DNA from: a bacterium M00.F.Ca.ET.205.01.1.1
GTDB taxonomy: Bacteria; Pseudomonadota; Alphaproteobacteria; Rhizobiales; Rhizobiaceae
DNA: 56,102 bases
Reading direction: 5' to 3'
Assembly (NCBI GenBank): GCA_004791255.1
Contig: SRUQ01000017.1
Location: 1 to 56,102 of the forward strand
The first letter of the stretch is position 1, and each line of letters begins with the position of its first letter. The notes under the pieces are model-generated. The model did not search any database and was not told the origin of the DNA. It saw only the letters and a program-made list of their open reading frames with translations. The position numbers and the translations under genes are program-made. Shown here in pieces: positions 1 to 8,684 of this stretch.

Positions 1-57
1 ACCATCAGCCAAATGAGCGATGATCCGCTCATCAGCCTGCCGGCAGTGGCGCGCTGA
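1..57 (+). CDS. 3' end of a gene cut by the window edge
   Basis: Frame 1 is open from the first base to a TGA at 55-57 and would encode the last 18 residues, ending SLPAVAR. The piece is too short to assign to a family. It may be the true C-terminus of a gene outside the window or a chance frame. Confidence 0.2.
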   Translation, partial: TISQMSDDPLISLPAVAR

Positions 58-255
58 TCAATTCCGGCCCATGCCGGAGAGCACGGCGACCAATGCCGTC
101 AGCTACACCACTCCAGTGGGCACGATCGGTTGGACGTCTGGCGATCCCTAGAAAAGAGCGAACCTTTGCTCCAACGCAAGCGTGAGAAAAGCTCCTCGAG
201 GCTCCGATGGAACTTCGGATCTCCGCCGCCCTTAATGGGGCGAAGGAGCTTCGAG

Positions 256-573
256 ATGAGCGCGACCAGAGAGTTTTTTGAAACCTGGGTGCAGAAAATG
301 TGGGCACTGTTGCTGGTGGAGAAGAAGCCAGTGTCGCCGTGCTTGCCGAGCAAATTGAGCAGGATGCCGAGGCGGCTGGTTATGGGCGCGAGGGTACGGG
401 AGGACGAACTCGGAAACAACGAAGATGCGATCGAGCAAGCGATGTCGAATGTCAGGCTCGGCGTGCAAACCGTGAGCCCGGAAAAGAGCAGTCCGGAAGC
501 TGTCATGGATGCGCTCCAGGTCGATGATGCCAAAAGCGGCCCGTGGGCTTTCCACAGATACCGTTACCACTAG
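256..573 (+). pseudogene. DUF768-like small protein with two compensating frameshifts
   Basis: The ATG at 256 follows AAGGAG (243-248) at ideal spacing, so the start is well supported. The product begins MSATREFFETWVQK, like the FLxxWI opening of the small DUF768 proteins found mostly in Mesorhizobium. After the A-run at 294-297 the family-like sequence (NVGTVAGGEEASVAVLAEQ, then a helix rich in Glu and Ala) continues in the +1 frame to about 370. It then returns to the first frame for REDELGNN and EDAIEQAMSNVR. A one-base loss in the A-run followed by a second indel explains this. Read straight through, the frame gives 105 residues with a scrambled centre. The family call is by pattern only. 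Confidence 0.45.
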
Positions 574-1541
574 ACCGAATTTCCAAGTTTTGCCCGGAGC
601 AGGCGATATAATTTCGTCTCGACCGAGCTGGGATACAAGGCCATTCGACAGGTGATACGAGCCCGATTGAAGGCATCGAACTGGACCGTCTGCTGGCCCG
701 CGTTGCCGTCGAGCAAGGGCTTTTGCTGCGGTTCGACAGAATGGGCACCGCACACTTCGCCCAAAACTAAGTTAGAGAGCGATGTGCTAATGGCGGCATT
801 GCTCGCCTTAGTAGGGTGCAGTGACAATGGCGACCCGGATAAGTCCAAGACGGACAGTACGAACAGCCAGCCGGTCGACAAGAATCTCCGAGACTGCAGA
901 GCAGCACCGGCGGCGACCAGCACGCAGCCAGCCTAGCCACATTCCAAGCCAAGTGGCGGTTAGGCCCAATGGACGGACGCAACGCAACCTGCGGCAAGTC
1001 ATCATTGTCGCTCCGTGGTTGCATTTTTCTACTAGGACATGGGCTGGCAGACCTCGCCGCTGAAACGCGCGCCTGAGCAGCCGGTGTGCAAAGAAATCCC
1101 AGCGAAAATACCGAAATGCCGGAAAGCAGTGATCGACGATGCGCAGTGCGGAACTGGAGCCAAGACGCGGAAAGCACGGATTCGGAGGTTGACGTTGGGC
1201 ATCCGTTCCGACCTCGACAAGAAGCTGACGGATAATGGACAGCCGCATCGGCGGCAGACCATAGCGATGGGCGGGAGCGGCCCGGCCGCGTACAGGGTGA
1301 GCCCGCTGCAACCCGTCGGGAAGACGATTGGCGATGCCGAGGCGCATGCCGATCAGCCGAAAGAGCTGAAGCCGCCGAGCCAGCTGCTTTGCAGCAGCGG
1401 TCAAGGATGTCTCAGTCGCGGTCGCTCGGGGCCGTGGCCGCACTGCAGACGGGCAATCGACCAAGGTGCAAAACGCACAGCAGAACCTTTTGATAGCCTC
1501 GCGGCGGCACTGTCGTCGGGTTAAGTCGCCATCACGAGCAT
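574..1541. other. 968-base stretch without a convincing gene
   Basis: Both strands have open frames here but none has a ribosome site with a recognisable protein. The only suggestive element is a plus-strand frame around 785-900. It reads a hydrophobic stretch ending ALVGC followed by a polar Ser/Asn/Asp-rich tail, which resembles a lipoprotein lipobox but lacks the usual basic N-terminus. I treat it as non-coding or decayed. Confidence 0.3.
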
Positions 1542-1874
1542 TTAGCGCAGTACGCTCGCCGCCAGGAAGATCGCGGCTGCTATCAAGACGACAGCTCCGA
1601 TCACCATCAGCGGCCAGTTACTGCTAGGCTGCAGTTCTGGCTCGCCCTCTAGCGACCGCATGGCGTTGGCGAAACTGGCATCGTTTTGGAATCTCGGCCG
1701 ACGAGAACGCCGCAGACCTGCTTCAGAGACGCGATTGTGCGTGTCCGCCGCTTCCGCATCAGTCTCCATAGGGACAACGGCAGGATCGAACCCAGGTGTC
1801 TTGTCCTGCGTGGCTCCGGCCTGAACTTCGCCCCGGTCTGCGGCAGGCGTGACATTTGCAACCTTGGCCATCAT
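1542..1874 (-). CDS. small protein with C-terminal membrane anchor
   Basis: The 110-residue product starts MMAKVANVTPAA. The start at 1874 is preceded by AAGAGAAAG, a weak but usable ribosome site. An open frame continues upstream to 1970 but is low complexity and probably not translated. The first 80 residues are polar and probably disordered, with an Arg-rich patch (RRSRRPR). The last 25 residues form one clear transmembrane helix (WPLMVIGAVVLIAAAIFLAA). A tail-anchored inner-membrane topology is likely. I do not recognise a family. It stands alone, 617 bases from the broken HWE kinase on the same strand. Confidence 0.5.
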   Translation of the reverse strand: MMAKVANVTPAADRGEVQAGATQDKTPGFDPAVVPMETDAEAADTHNRVSEAGLRRSRRPRFQNDASFANAMRSLEGEPELQPSSNWPLMVIGAVVLIAAAIFLAASVLR

Positions 1875-2491
1875 CTTTTCTTTCTCTTCGAACTGGGGCG
1901 CCGTCGTGATCGGTGGCAACGATAAACGCCCTGTCGCAACCTCACGCAGGACAGCAAGGCTGTTGCGCAACTGGTGCCAAATCCGGCAATCGCCAATTTG
2001 TTCCCACGGCCTCGAAGTGGGGTGTCCTGCCCGGCGGGTTCATTTCGACGCTTGCCGAATGTGTCGCTCGCGACTGACGCGCCGGGTAGGATACCAGTCT
2101 GGTTTCAGTGTCCGAAAGCACTCGAGAAGCCGGACGCCGTGCCCCCGCCTGATCCCAACCATCAGGCTGATCCAGCACTTCGCCTGAACCACGAAGGGCA
2201 AGAAAGAAAAGGCCGCGATCGTCGATGGTGCTGCTGCCGCGCAGCCGGCGGTGCTTCTGACATTGCGCAACCTTTCGATCGCTGGTTTCACGACGAGCAA
2301 GCTGCACTTTCCGGCCGATGGCACTGCCGAGGATCTCGGTCAGGCTGAGGGCCCGACCGGTGGGCGGTGAGACAATCTGGAGGCACGGTAGTCGCCACGG
2401 GTCACCTGCAAGGAGTCAAGGGATGCGGTAACGCGCGCCGAAGAGGGCTCATAGCGGGCCCCCGTAGGCGGAATAAGGCGCCGAACTCCTC
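1875..2491. other. 617-base stretch, no supported gene
   Basis: Overlapping frames occur on both strands, but none has both a good start and a protein-like composition. A plus-strand frame ending near 2370 (AAIVDGAAAAQPAVLLTLRN) is compositionally plausible but has no start codon or ribosome site and may be a remnant. Confidence 0.3.
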
Positions 2492-4205
2492 TTAGATGGC
2501 GCCCTCCCGGTACGGCCCGGCCTTGACCAACGCCGCGGGAGCACTGAGCTGCCACAAAATTTCGCCGTTGTCGTAGTGCAACTCGCCCACGCCGCGGAGC
2601 CCCTGGGGGGCGACCCGTTTGAGCACCACGCTACCGAAACCTGCTTTCCCGATGGCCTTGACCGTAGGTCCGTCGTTCTCAAGCCAGGCGAGCGTGAACA
2701 ACGGCTGGTCACCCTCCATCTGAACGTCCCAGGTTACCTGCAAGGACCCCGCATGGCCGGCCAGCACGCCATACTTGGCCGAATTTGTGCACAACTCGTG
2801 AAAGGCCATGCCCAGATACTGCACCGCATTGGGACTTAGAATAAGGCCCGGGCCACTCATCGAGATCAGGTCGCCGCGCGGAAACGGTTTGATCTGCTCC
2901 TCGATAAGGTCCCGCAAGTTCGCACCCTTCCAGTCGGCTGAGACAAGCAGATCGTGCGAGCGTGACAGGGCCATGATCCGCTCCCGCACCTGCGCCTCAA
3001 ACTCTACGGGATTGTCGGTGCGTTTGTTGGTCTCCCGGACCATCGACAGGATCACGGCGTATTGGTTTTTGACTCGATGATTGACTTCTCGCATCAGCAT
3101 GCGGATGCGTTGCTCACTCTCCCTGGCGGCGGTGATGTCACGGGCAATCTTCGAGGCTCCGACGATCCTGCCGGCCGCGTTGCGGACCGGCGAAATGGTC
3201 AGTGAAACCGGGAACAGGTCTCCGTTTTTTCTCTTACGGAGGGTAACTCTCGACGTGCAGATGCGCCGGAATGAGGAAGGTCACGTTCTGCCCAATGGCT
3301 TCCTCCGGGGTGTACCCGAACAGCTGCTCAGCGCCGCGGTTCCAGGTCTTGATGACGCCGTTGACGTCTTTGCTGACTATGGCGTCGAAGGACGACTCGA
3401 CGATCGCCGACAGGCGTTGCGCCGCCTCTTCGCCGCTCTTGCGGTCTGTCAGGTCAAGCAGCATGTTGACGCCGCCTATGAGGTGGCCCTGGTGGTCCCG
3501 CAGGGGCGTCGGAAAGGGCAGGAACGGGAACAATGAGCCGTCCGGGCGCTGTCCGACGGCCTCGACGTTCCGCACTGGGCAGTTTCCCTTGAGCGCTAGG
3601 GCCATCGGACATTGGTCATGCGGCAGCGGCTCACCTTCGGGGGTGAACAGACGCCAGGTCACACACCATTCGTCCACGCCTACCACCGGCACGCGCCCCG
3701 CCAGCTCGGCGGCCGCGCGATTGAAATAGGTGACTTTGCCGCCGGCATCGGTGGTGTAAATGGCGACTGGCAGCGCGTCCAGCATCTGGTTGAACCGGGC
3801 TTCGTCGCGGACGTTCCCCGCCTCGGCGGCCTTGACCCGCGTCACGTCCACGGTGAAACACCGCGTGTGAACTAGGCAACCATCTTCAAAATGACCGCTG
3901 GAACTGACTTCGACATGGCGCAACGTGCCGTCGCGGGCGCGCATGGCGGCCGGATACCTGTCGACCGCTTCACCGTTCCGGAGCCGGTGCAGAATATCCT
4001 CGATGACGCCTGCGTCGGCGTAGTGGTCGGCGATATTTGAGCCGACATACTTATCGGCCGCGTAGCCGAGGAGATTGAGCTCGGCCTTGTTGGCATGAAG
4101 GATGCGACCGGTCGCATCGACGAAATGAAGGCCGACGCCCCCGTTCTCGAAAAAATCCTCATAGTTGATGGAGGGTCGGGGATTGTGAGCAGCTCGGCCT
4201 GCCAT
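2492..4205 (-). pseudogene. PAS-PAS-PAS HWE histidine kinase, split by a frameshift
   Basis: The upstream part (4205 to about 3234) encodes three PAS-type segments, the second with EWCVTWRLFTPEGEPLPHDQ and the third with FDAIVSKDVNGVIKTWNRGA. It stops at a TAA at 3234. In a second frame, RKRKNGDLFPVSLT runs on into an HWE/HisKA_2 kinase core: H-box HRVKNQYAVI, N-box HELCTNSAKYG and G-box GFGS, ending at 2492. Removing one T from the AGTTAC at about 3245-3250 (minus sense) joins the frames. The third PAS is also about 18 residues shorter than the matching PAS of the intact kinase at 8681-12649, so an older in-frame deletion is likely. ATG 4205 is preferred over a TTG at 4235 because it leaves room for a leader after the promoter box at 4244-4268. 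The kinase domain alone might still be made from an ATG at 3100. Confidence 0.75.
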
Positions 4206-4243
4206 GGAAAGGATATGCTCCTGCAGCGGAATCAACCGGCTGA

Positions 4244-4268
4244 AATGTGCAAGCAGGCCAAAGGTTCC
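4244..4268 (-). promoter_or_regulatory. EcfG-type promoter, CATT variant
   Basis: Minus-strand GGAAC, 16 bases, CATT. It sits about 40 bases upstream of ATG 4205 of the broken HWE kinase. The -10 element differs from the CGTT consensus by one base. Confidence 0.5.
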
Positions 4269-4344
4269 GCGCGGTCGCGCTTACTAGGGCTCACTGCCAA
4301 TTGAAGGGCAGGGACTCCGGCATAGCGGAACCCCCCGTGTACGT

Positions 4345-4872
4345 TCAGGCGGCCTTTTGCTCGGCGGCGCGATCGTTGACGCCGGTCTCGCCAAGACCGG
4401 TCAGCGCCACGTCGGTGGCCTTTTCCTCTTCAAGAGTCGCGTTAAGCAGGTCGACGATGTCCGTCTTGCCCAGCAAGGTGGCCCATGCGATCAGGGTCCC
4501 GTAGCGGGCGATCTCGTAGTGTTCGACCGCCTGGGCGGCGCCGACCAGACCGGCGTCCAGGGATGGCGAGCCCTTGTACTCCTCAAGGATTTCAGATCCC
4601 TCCTCGAGAATGCCGTCGATCGCCGGGCAGGTCTTGCCGCGTGCCGGCACTCCCAGGATGTCGAAGATCTCGTCGAGCCGTTCAACCTGGCCCTCGGTTT
4701 CGGCGCGGTGCTTTTCGAAGGCCGCGGTGACCTCCTCCTGGTCGGCGCCCTTGGCCATCTTGAGTAGAGCTTTCAGGATTTTCTTTTCGGCGTAGTAGAT
4801 GTCCTTCAGACCGTCGAGGAACAGATCCTCAAGCCCTTTAGCATTCGCCGTGGTTTTCTTCGTGGCTGCCAT
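4345..4872 (-). CDS. ferritin-like DUF892 protein (YciE/YciF family)
   Basis: The 175-residue product matches the DUF892 family throughout, with an N-terminal LFLDGLKDIYYAEKKILKAL, a central ILEEGSEILEEY and QAVEHYEIARYGTLIAWA. These proteins form a four-helix ferritin-like bundle; the Glu and His residues of the AEK, EEY and EHYE segments are the expected di-iron ligands. Expression in stress is typical, but the biochemical role is not settled. ATG 4872 is preceded by AAGGGAG. An open frame runs on to 5232 but crosses the promoter box at 4921-4945 and a decayed receiver gene, so it is not part of the protein. An intact paralogue lies at 43527-44033. Confidence 0.9.
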   Translation of the reverse strand: MAATKKTTANAKGLEDLFLDGLKDIYYAEKKILKALLKMAKGADQEEVTAAFEKHRAETEGQVERLDEIFDILGVPARGKTCPAIDGILEEGSEILEEYKGSPSLDAGLVGAAQAVEHYEIARYGTLIAWATLLGKTDIVDLLNATLEEEKATDVALTGLGETGVNDRAAEQKAA

Positions 4873-4920
4873 CGTAGTCTCCCTTCTCAGTGGATTAACA
4901 ACTCCAGTGGGGTGATCCTT

Positions 4921-4945
4921 AACTCCAAGGACAAGGGGTGGTTCC
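4921..4945 (-). promoter_or_regulatory. EcfG-type promoter, AGTT variant
   Basis: Minus-strand GGAAC, 16 bases, AGTT. Located about 50 bases upstream of the DUF892 start at 4872, giving a leader of roughly 40 bases. Confidence 0.5.
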
Positions 4946-4979
4946 GACGCGATTGCCCCCAATCGCAACGCGCTCGGGA

Positions 4980-5245
4980 CGCTTCGTGGCCAGCCGCCAG
5001 GCTGCTCGACCGCACATACAGATTGCGCGATCTCGTCGAACAGGGATTGGTTGACGCGGAAAGCGACAGATTCCACGCCGACCCACGAACAGGGAGCGAT
5101 CAGCCGCTGACCCGCACCGACGCTTGCTCGATCGCCCGCTTGAGCTCGTGAGCTCGTTCTCGAGCTCGCCCCAGGCCCTCGGAACCGTAGCCGGTTGGCG
5201 AACACGAAAGGTATTCCGCGCTGGCGCAGCATTCGGCCATGGGTG
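4980..5245. pseudogene. decayed duplicate of the CheB 3' end and receiver gene
   Basis: This segment is a diverged copy of about 8190-8480. Its left part encodes on the plus strand RLLDRTYRLRDLVEQ, matching DRAYKLRDLVE at the end of the CheB remnant at 7317-8311. From about 5098 it encodes on the minus strand the C-terminus of the receiver (RASVRVSG-type ending) and FVFAN-type sequence. About 25 bases present in the other copy, between two GAGC repeats, are missing here, and further indels break the frame. Neither part is likely to be functional. Confidence 0.8.
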
Positions 5246-5284
5246 CAAAGTCCTCCGTCGGAGTGGCCCTACCGCCGGGCGGGT

Positions 5285-5309
5285 GGAACCTGGCGAACTG
5301 TATAGCGTT
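5285..5309 (+). promoter_or_regulatory. perfect EcfG-type promoter (GGAAC-N16-CGTT)
   Basis: GGAAC at 5285-5289 and CGTT at 5306-5309 match the alphaproteobacterial general stress consensus exactly. The predicted start point is about 5316, leaving a 28-base leader to ATG 5344. Confidence 0.75.
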
Positions 5310-5343
5310 CTGCATCAAGGGCGACAGTGCGCGGAGAATTCAA

Positions 5344-5748
5344 ATGCAGGTTACGATCGAAAATTCACATCACTCCAACCCAACAATCGAAGCATTTGCC
5401 GGAACGGTAACAGTGCGGTTTTCCGACGCGATAGTTGCCGCCACTGAGCGGGCCAAGGTCCTTTATCAGTACGGGCTGGAGCCGGTATTCTACATTCCCT
5501 TTGAAGATATCTATTTCGAGTTGTTCGAGAAAACCAACACGACAAGTGAAACCCCGGGTAAAGGAACGGCAAGTTACTGGCGTGTCCACGCCGTGGGTGC
5601 ATCGGCCGACGACTTCATGTGGGCCTACGAGGAGCCCGGACCCGCCGCCCAGGGGATCGCGGGGCATGGAGCATTTGATCCATCGAAGGCGCGCATTGAC
5701 GTCGATCCGCTGGAGGACCGGCGCCATAGGCCTCACATCATCGACTAA
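5344..5748 (+). CDS. DUF427 family protein
   Basis: The 134-residue product starts MQVTIENSHHSNPTIEAF. ATG 5344 follows GGAG (5333-5336). It has the features of DUF427 (annotated in Pfam as nucleotidyltransferase-like): an N-terminal beta segment with AGTVTVRFSDAIVA, then FYIPFEDIYFELF, a Thr-rich loop before KGTASYW, and the C-terminal MWAYEEPGPAA. The length is normal for the family. The biochemical function is not established. It is monocistronic, with a perfect EcfG-type promoter 35 bases upstream, so induction by general stress is likely. Confidence 0.85.
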   Translation: MQVTIENSHHSNPTIEAFAGTVTVRFSDAIVAATERAKVLYQYGLEPVFYIPFEDIYFELFEKTNTTSETPGKGTASYWRVHAVGASADDFMWAYEEPGPAAQGIAGHGAFDPSKARIDVDPLEDRRHRPHIID

Positions 5749-6244
5749 GGAATTCCGCCATCCGATGCGGCTTTAGTATCCACAGGTCAGAATTTACCTG
5801 TCGAAGCAAGCTCGAGTCGCCTGGCAAGACGTTGTCGTCCAAGTCCGCCTTTTGCAAGCGCGGGCGTCTGTCAGGGTGAAGTCATCAGGTAAACACTACG
5901 CTCGAAATCAACGCTCCCTGCCTGCCGGTGGTTTCTTGCGATGGCGAAATGATGGAGTTTCTTGGCCGGTAGCTCGTGCTGTCGAGTGGTAACCTTTGGA
6001 ACCGCAACCATGACGAAGCCATTCAATCTTCCCCTTTTCAGGGACAGGCGCGATCGACTTAGGATTCCGCGGCGCCTTGCGAAGGACGCGATCTGCAGCA
6101 GGCCTAATGTATCGATGACAACATCCTGAGACTGTTCAACGAACGCTACTCCCACCATCCTGTCGAGACCGGATCGGGGAGACCTTGGATTGGTGGAAGT
6201 AGAGCGGGGCCGGGGCTTAGCAAAGCTACACGGGAAAATTTCTG
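5749..6244. other. 496-base intergenic stretch
   Basis: The minus strand is open over 5871-6278 but the translation is low complexity, has no ribosome site and overlaps the start of the next gene. I see no promoter box of the stress type and no hairpin terminator. Confidence 0.4.
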
Positions 6245-6706
6245 ATGGATGAGCAACAAAGAATCGAAAGGGGCTCATGCTTCTGCGGAAAAGTCATTGC
6301 CGCAGCCCGTGGGGAGCCGTTTTGGGTCAACTATGACCACGACGACGACTGCCGCAAAGCGCTGGGTGGCCCGCTCACCGTCTGGATCGGCTACCGGCAG
6401 GCGCAAATCAGCTTTGGTTCAAACGTACCCAAAATGTTTAGCAAGACCCCCGGCGTGGTTCGCACCTTTTGCGAAGAGTGCGGCTCCTCGATCGGCTATA
6501 TCGACCAAGGCCTGCGCGATGAATATTGGCTGACCATCGGGTTTATGGACAATCCCGAGCGGTTCGAGCCCGAGGCGCATTCCTTCTGGTCGATGAAATT
6601 GCCGTGGGTCGAGTTCGCCGACGATTTGCCGCGCGTGCCCCGGTATAGCCGGCCGCGAGACCCCAACGTCGGTGATCCCAGCAACCGCGCCAAACAACAG
6701 CGGTGA
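6245..6706 (+). CDS. GFA-family zinc-binding protein
   Basis: The 153-residue product carries the cysteine motifs of the GFA (glutathione-dependent formaldehyde-activating-like) fold: GSCFCGKV near residue 11 and FCEECGSS near residue 77. The middle pair, usually CxxC in a CHCxxC segment, is reduced here to DDDCRKALGGPL with a single Cys, so zinc binding may be altered. FWVNYDHDD and WVEFADDLPR are consistent with the family. Members mostly lack a proven substrate, and formaldehyde activation should not be assumed. The ATG at 6245 has only a weak upstream GGGA. No operon partner is evident. Confidence 0.8.
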   Translation: MDEQQRIERGSCFCGKVIAAARGEPFWVNYDHDDDCRKALGGPLTVWIGYRQAQISFGSNVPKMFSKTPGVVRTFCEECGSSIGYIDQGLRDEYWLTIGFMDNPERFEPEAHSFWSMKLPWVEFADDLPRVPRYSRPRDPNVGDPSNRAKQQR

Positions 6707-7259
6707 AGGCTGGCCGGCCTCCATATCGTCTTCGGTTCCACCTTGTTCGGTAGTGTTCGGCGCGCGTTGTTCCATCCGGGTGACGTGGAGTATTCCTGCC
6801 GAACCATTTCGTGATGCATTAAGTCGGCTGAAGGTGCCGGGAACCTTTGTCAGCGCTCCGGGGTTAGGGACGCTGTGGCGCTCATTCCTTCCGAGACGTC
6901 GCAATCCGCGAGGCTGCCCGGCGACCCGGTTGGGCAGTCTCGCTTCTCCCGATCGTGGCGCTTATAAGATGAATTCGACCGAGCGGCTCCCGGTTGTGTC
7001 CGGAACACCCGGTATTCCTGTGGGCCAAGGCGGGTTGCCGGCTTGCCCGAAAGATCGGCAGCGAGCAGCGACACGAGCATACCGCTGGCCCAGCCCTTTT
7101 GCAGCCAACGCGGCCGCAAAGAAAACCACTACGACACGGACTCAGGCGACCACAAAGGCCTAAGTCAGCGGGCAGCGATCTCGCCGGACCGTTCCAGCCG
7201 CTCAGGGCGGACGCGAGGGCAGTGGGCAGCCTCCGTCTGCGGCCAAAATGGGAAGAAAG
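6707..7259. other. 553-base stretch, no supported gene
   Basis: A plus-strand frame through about 6969-7163 ends in a Lys/Thr/Ala-rich tail (AAAKKTTTTRTQATTKA). That resembles a basic tail protein but lacks a ribosome site and a recognisable body. Nothing else stands out. Confidence 0.3.
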
Positions 7260-7284
7260 CGAACTTCCTTCGTTTCGGTGCGTT
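7260..7284 (+). promoter_or_regulatory. EcfG-like promoter with one -35 mismatch
   Basis: CGAAC, 16 bases, CGTT. One change from GGAAC in the -35 and a perfect -10. It lies 33 bases before the CheB-like start at 7317. Confidence 0.45.
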
Positions 7285-7316
7285 AAGGAATTGATCTTCC
7301 ATAGCCTGGGTCCGGT

Positions 7317-8311
7317 ATGGCACGTTCCTCGATCATCGCAATCGGCGCCTCAGCCGGAGGGGTGAGCGCACTTTGTTTGCTTGCTTCGGAATTGCCCGAA
7401 ACGATTGGAGTGCCTATTTTGGTCGTACTGCACATCGGCGCGCAACCGAGTGCGTTGCCGAAACTCCTCAGTACTGCCGGTGCCCTTCGGGCGAAACATG
7501 CCGAGGATGGGGAAGAGGCCCTCCCGGGCCGCATCTATGTGGCCGCACCAGATCACCACATGATCGTCGCTGGGGGGCGCCTCCATCTCTCGCGAGGCTT
7601 CAAGGAGAACTGCGCGCGGCCCGCCATCGACCCGCTCTTCCGGAGCGTCGCCGAGAGCTACGGCCCAGCCGCCGTGGGCGTCATACTGACCGGAAACCTG
7701 AATGACGGCACTCTCGGTCTTTTCGAAATAAGCCGGCGAGGCGGTATCACGATCGGCCAGGATTCTACGGATGCCGCTTATCCTGACATGCCGAGAAGCG
7801 CAGCAGTGCACGTTACACTTGACTACAGGCCGCGCCTATCTGACATCCCTAAACTACTCGTTGAACTGGCCATCGGAAAAGACGGGAAGGAGAAGCGATG
7901 CCATCGCCTCATGTGGAAACCACCCATGAACCAGAAGTAGCAATGGCCGACCGCGACCTGTCGCTATTACCTGTCAGGAATGCGGGGGCGCGCGCTGCAG
8001 AGCTCCGAGGTTGGTTCGCTGACTAAATTCGATTGCCACATTGGCCACAGCTATACTACCGAAACCATGGCTCTTGCCCACTTCGATAAATTGGAACGGA
8101 CCATACGCGCCGCCATACGGTGCCTCAACGAGCGGGCCGACCTGCCTGCAGATGGCGGCCGACATCTATTCATCGCAACCGGAGCTTTCTGCTTCAGGCC
8201 GCCAGGAGACAGGCGCTTGACCGCGCATACAAATTGCGCGATCTCGTCGAAATGACGCCCGAAGCGACAGATTCAACGCCGGCCAGCGAACAGGAAGCGA
8301 TCAGCCGCTGA
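7317..8311 (+). pseudogene. CheB-type methylesterase domain protein with several frameshifts
   Basis: The first 190 residues are a clear CheB catalytic domain: IGASAGGVSAL with the nucleophile Ser, VVLHIG with the His, and VILTGNLNDGTLGL with the Asp region. Near 7890 the frame is lost. The family continuation is found piecewise: PHVETTHEPEVAMADRDL in one frame, CQEC in a second, then FDCHIGHSYTTE and ERTIRAAIRCLNERADL in the first frame, and finally ALDRAYKLRDLVEMTPEA in another frame ending at 8311. The intact version would be about 330 residues with a C-terminal zinc-binding CxxC...CHxGH segment. The CheB domain could still be made as a truncated 207-residue protein. It converges on the receiver gene at 8301. 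Confidence 0.75.
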
Positions 8312-8684
8312 CCCGCACCGACGCTTGCTCGATCGCCCGCTTGAGCTCGTGAGCTTCATACGGCTTCTGAAGGATGAGCTCGTTCTCGAACTCACGCTCC
8401 AGGCCCTCGGAACCGTAGCCGGTGGCGAAAACGAAAGGTATTCCGCGCCGGCGCAGGATTTCGGCCACGGGAAAAGACTTTGCGCCGCCCAGGTTTATGT
8501 CCAGGATCGCGAAATCGATATCCATCTGGTCGGCCAGCTTCATTGCCTGGCTTATCCAAGCAACCGATCCAACGACCTCGTGTCCCATTTCGAGCAGAAG
8601 GTCTTCCAACAGCATGGCGACGAGAGGTTCATCCTCCAGGATTAGAACCCGTTTCGCCCCCTGTCCCATCTCCTCTCTCATCAC
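8301..8684 (-). CDS. stand-alone receiver-domain response regulator
   Basis: The 127-residue product is a single receiver domain: acidic pocket ILEDEPLVA, phosphoacceptor Asp in FAILDINLGG, the switch Thr in FVFATGYGSEG, and the conserved Lys in LQKPYEAHELKRAI. There is no output domain. Its ATG overlaps the stop of the kinase gene (8681-8684, ATGA), so the two are translationally coupled, and it is the obvious phosphoryl acceptor of that HWE kinase. Receivers of this kind often act by protein interaction or as phosphate sinks. Its 3' end overlaps the CheB remnant by 11 bases. A broken copy lies at 4980-5245. Confidence 0.9.
   Translation of the reverse strand: MMREEMGQGAKRVLILEDEPLVAMLLEDLLLEMGHEVVGSVAWISQAMKLADQMDIDFAILDINLGGAKSFPVAEILRRRGIPFVFATGYGSEGLEREFENELILQKPYEAHELKRAIEQASVRVSG

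Noticed and set aside
4873..5232. N-terminal extension of the DUF892 protein to 295 residues
   Set aside because: It crosses a promoter box and a decayed receiver gene, while ATG 4872 has a strong ribosome site.
5871..6278. 135-residue minus-strand frame
   Set aside because: It has no ribosome site or recognisable content, and it overlaps the GFA gene start.
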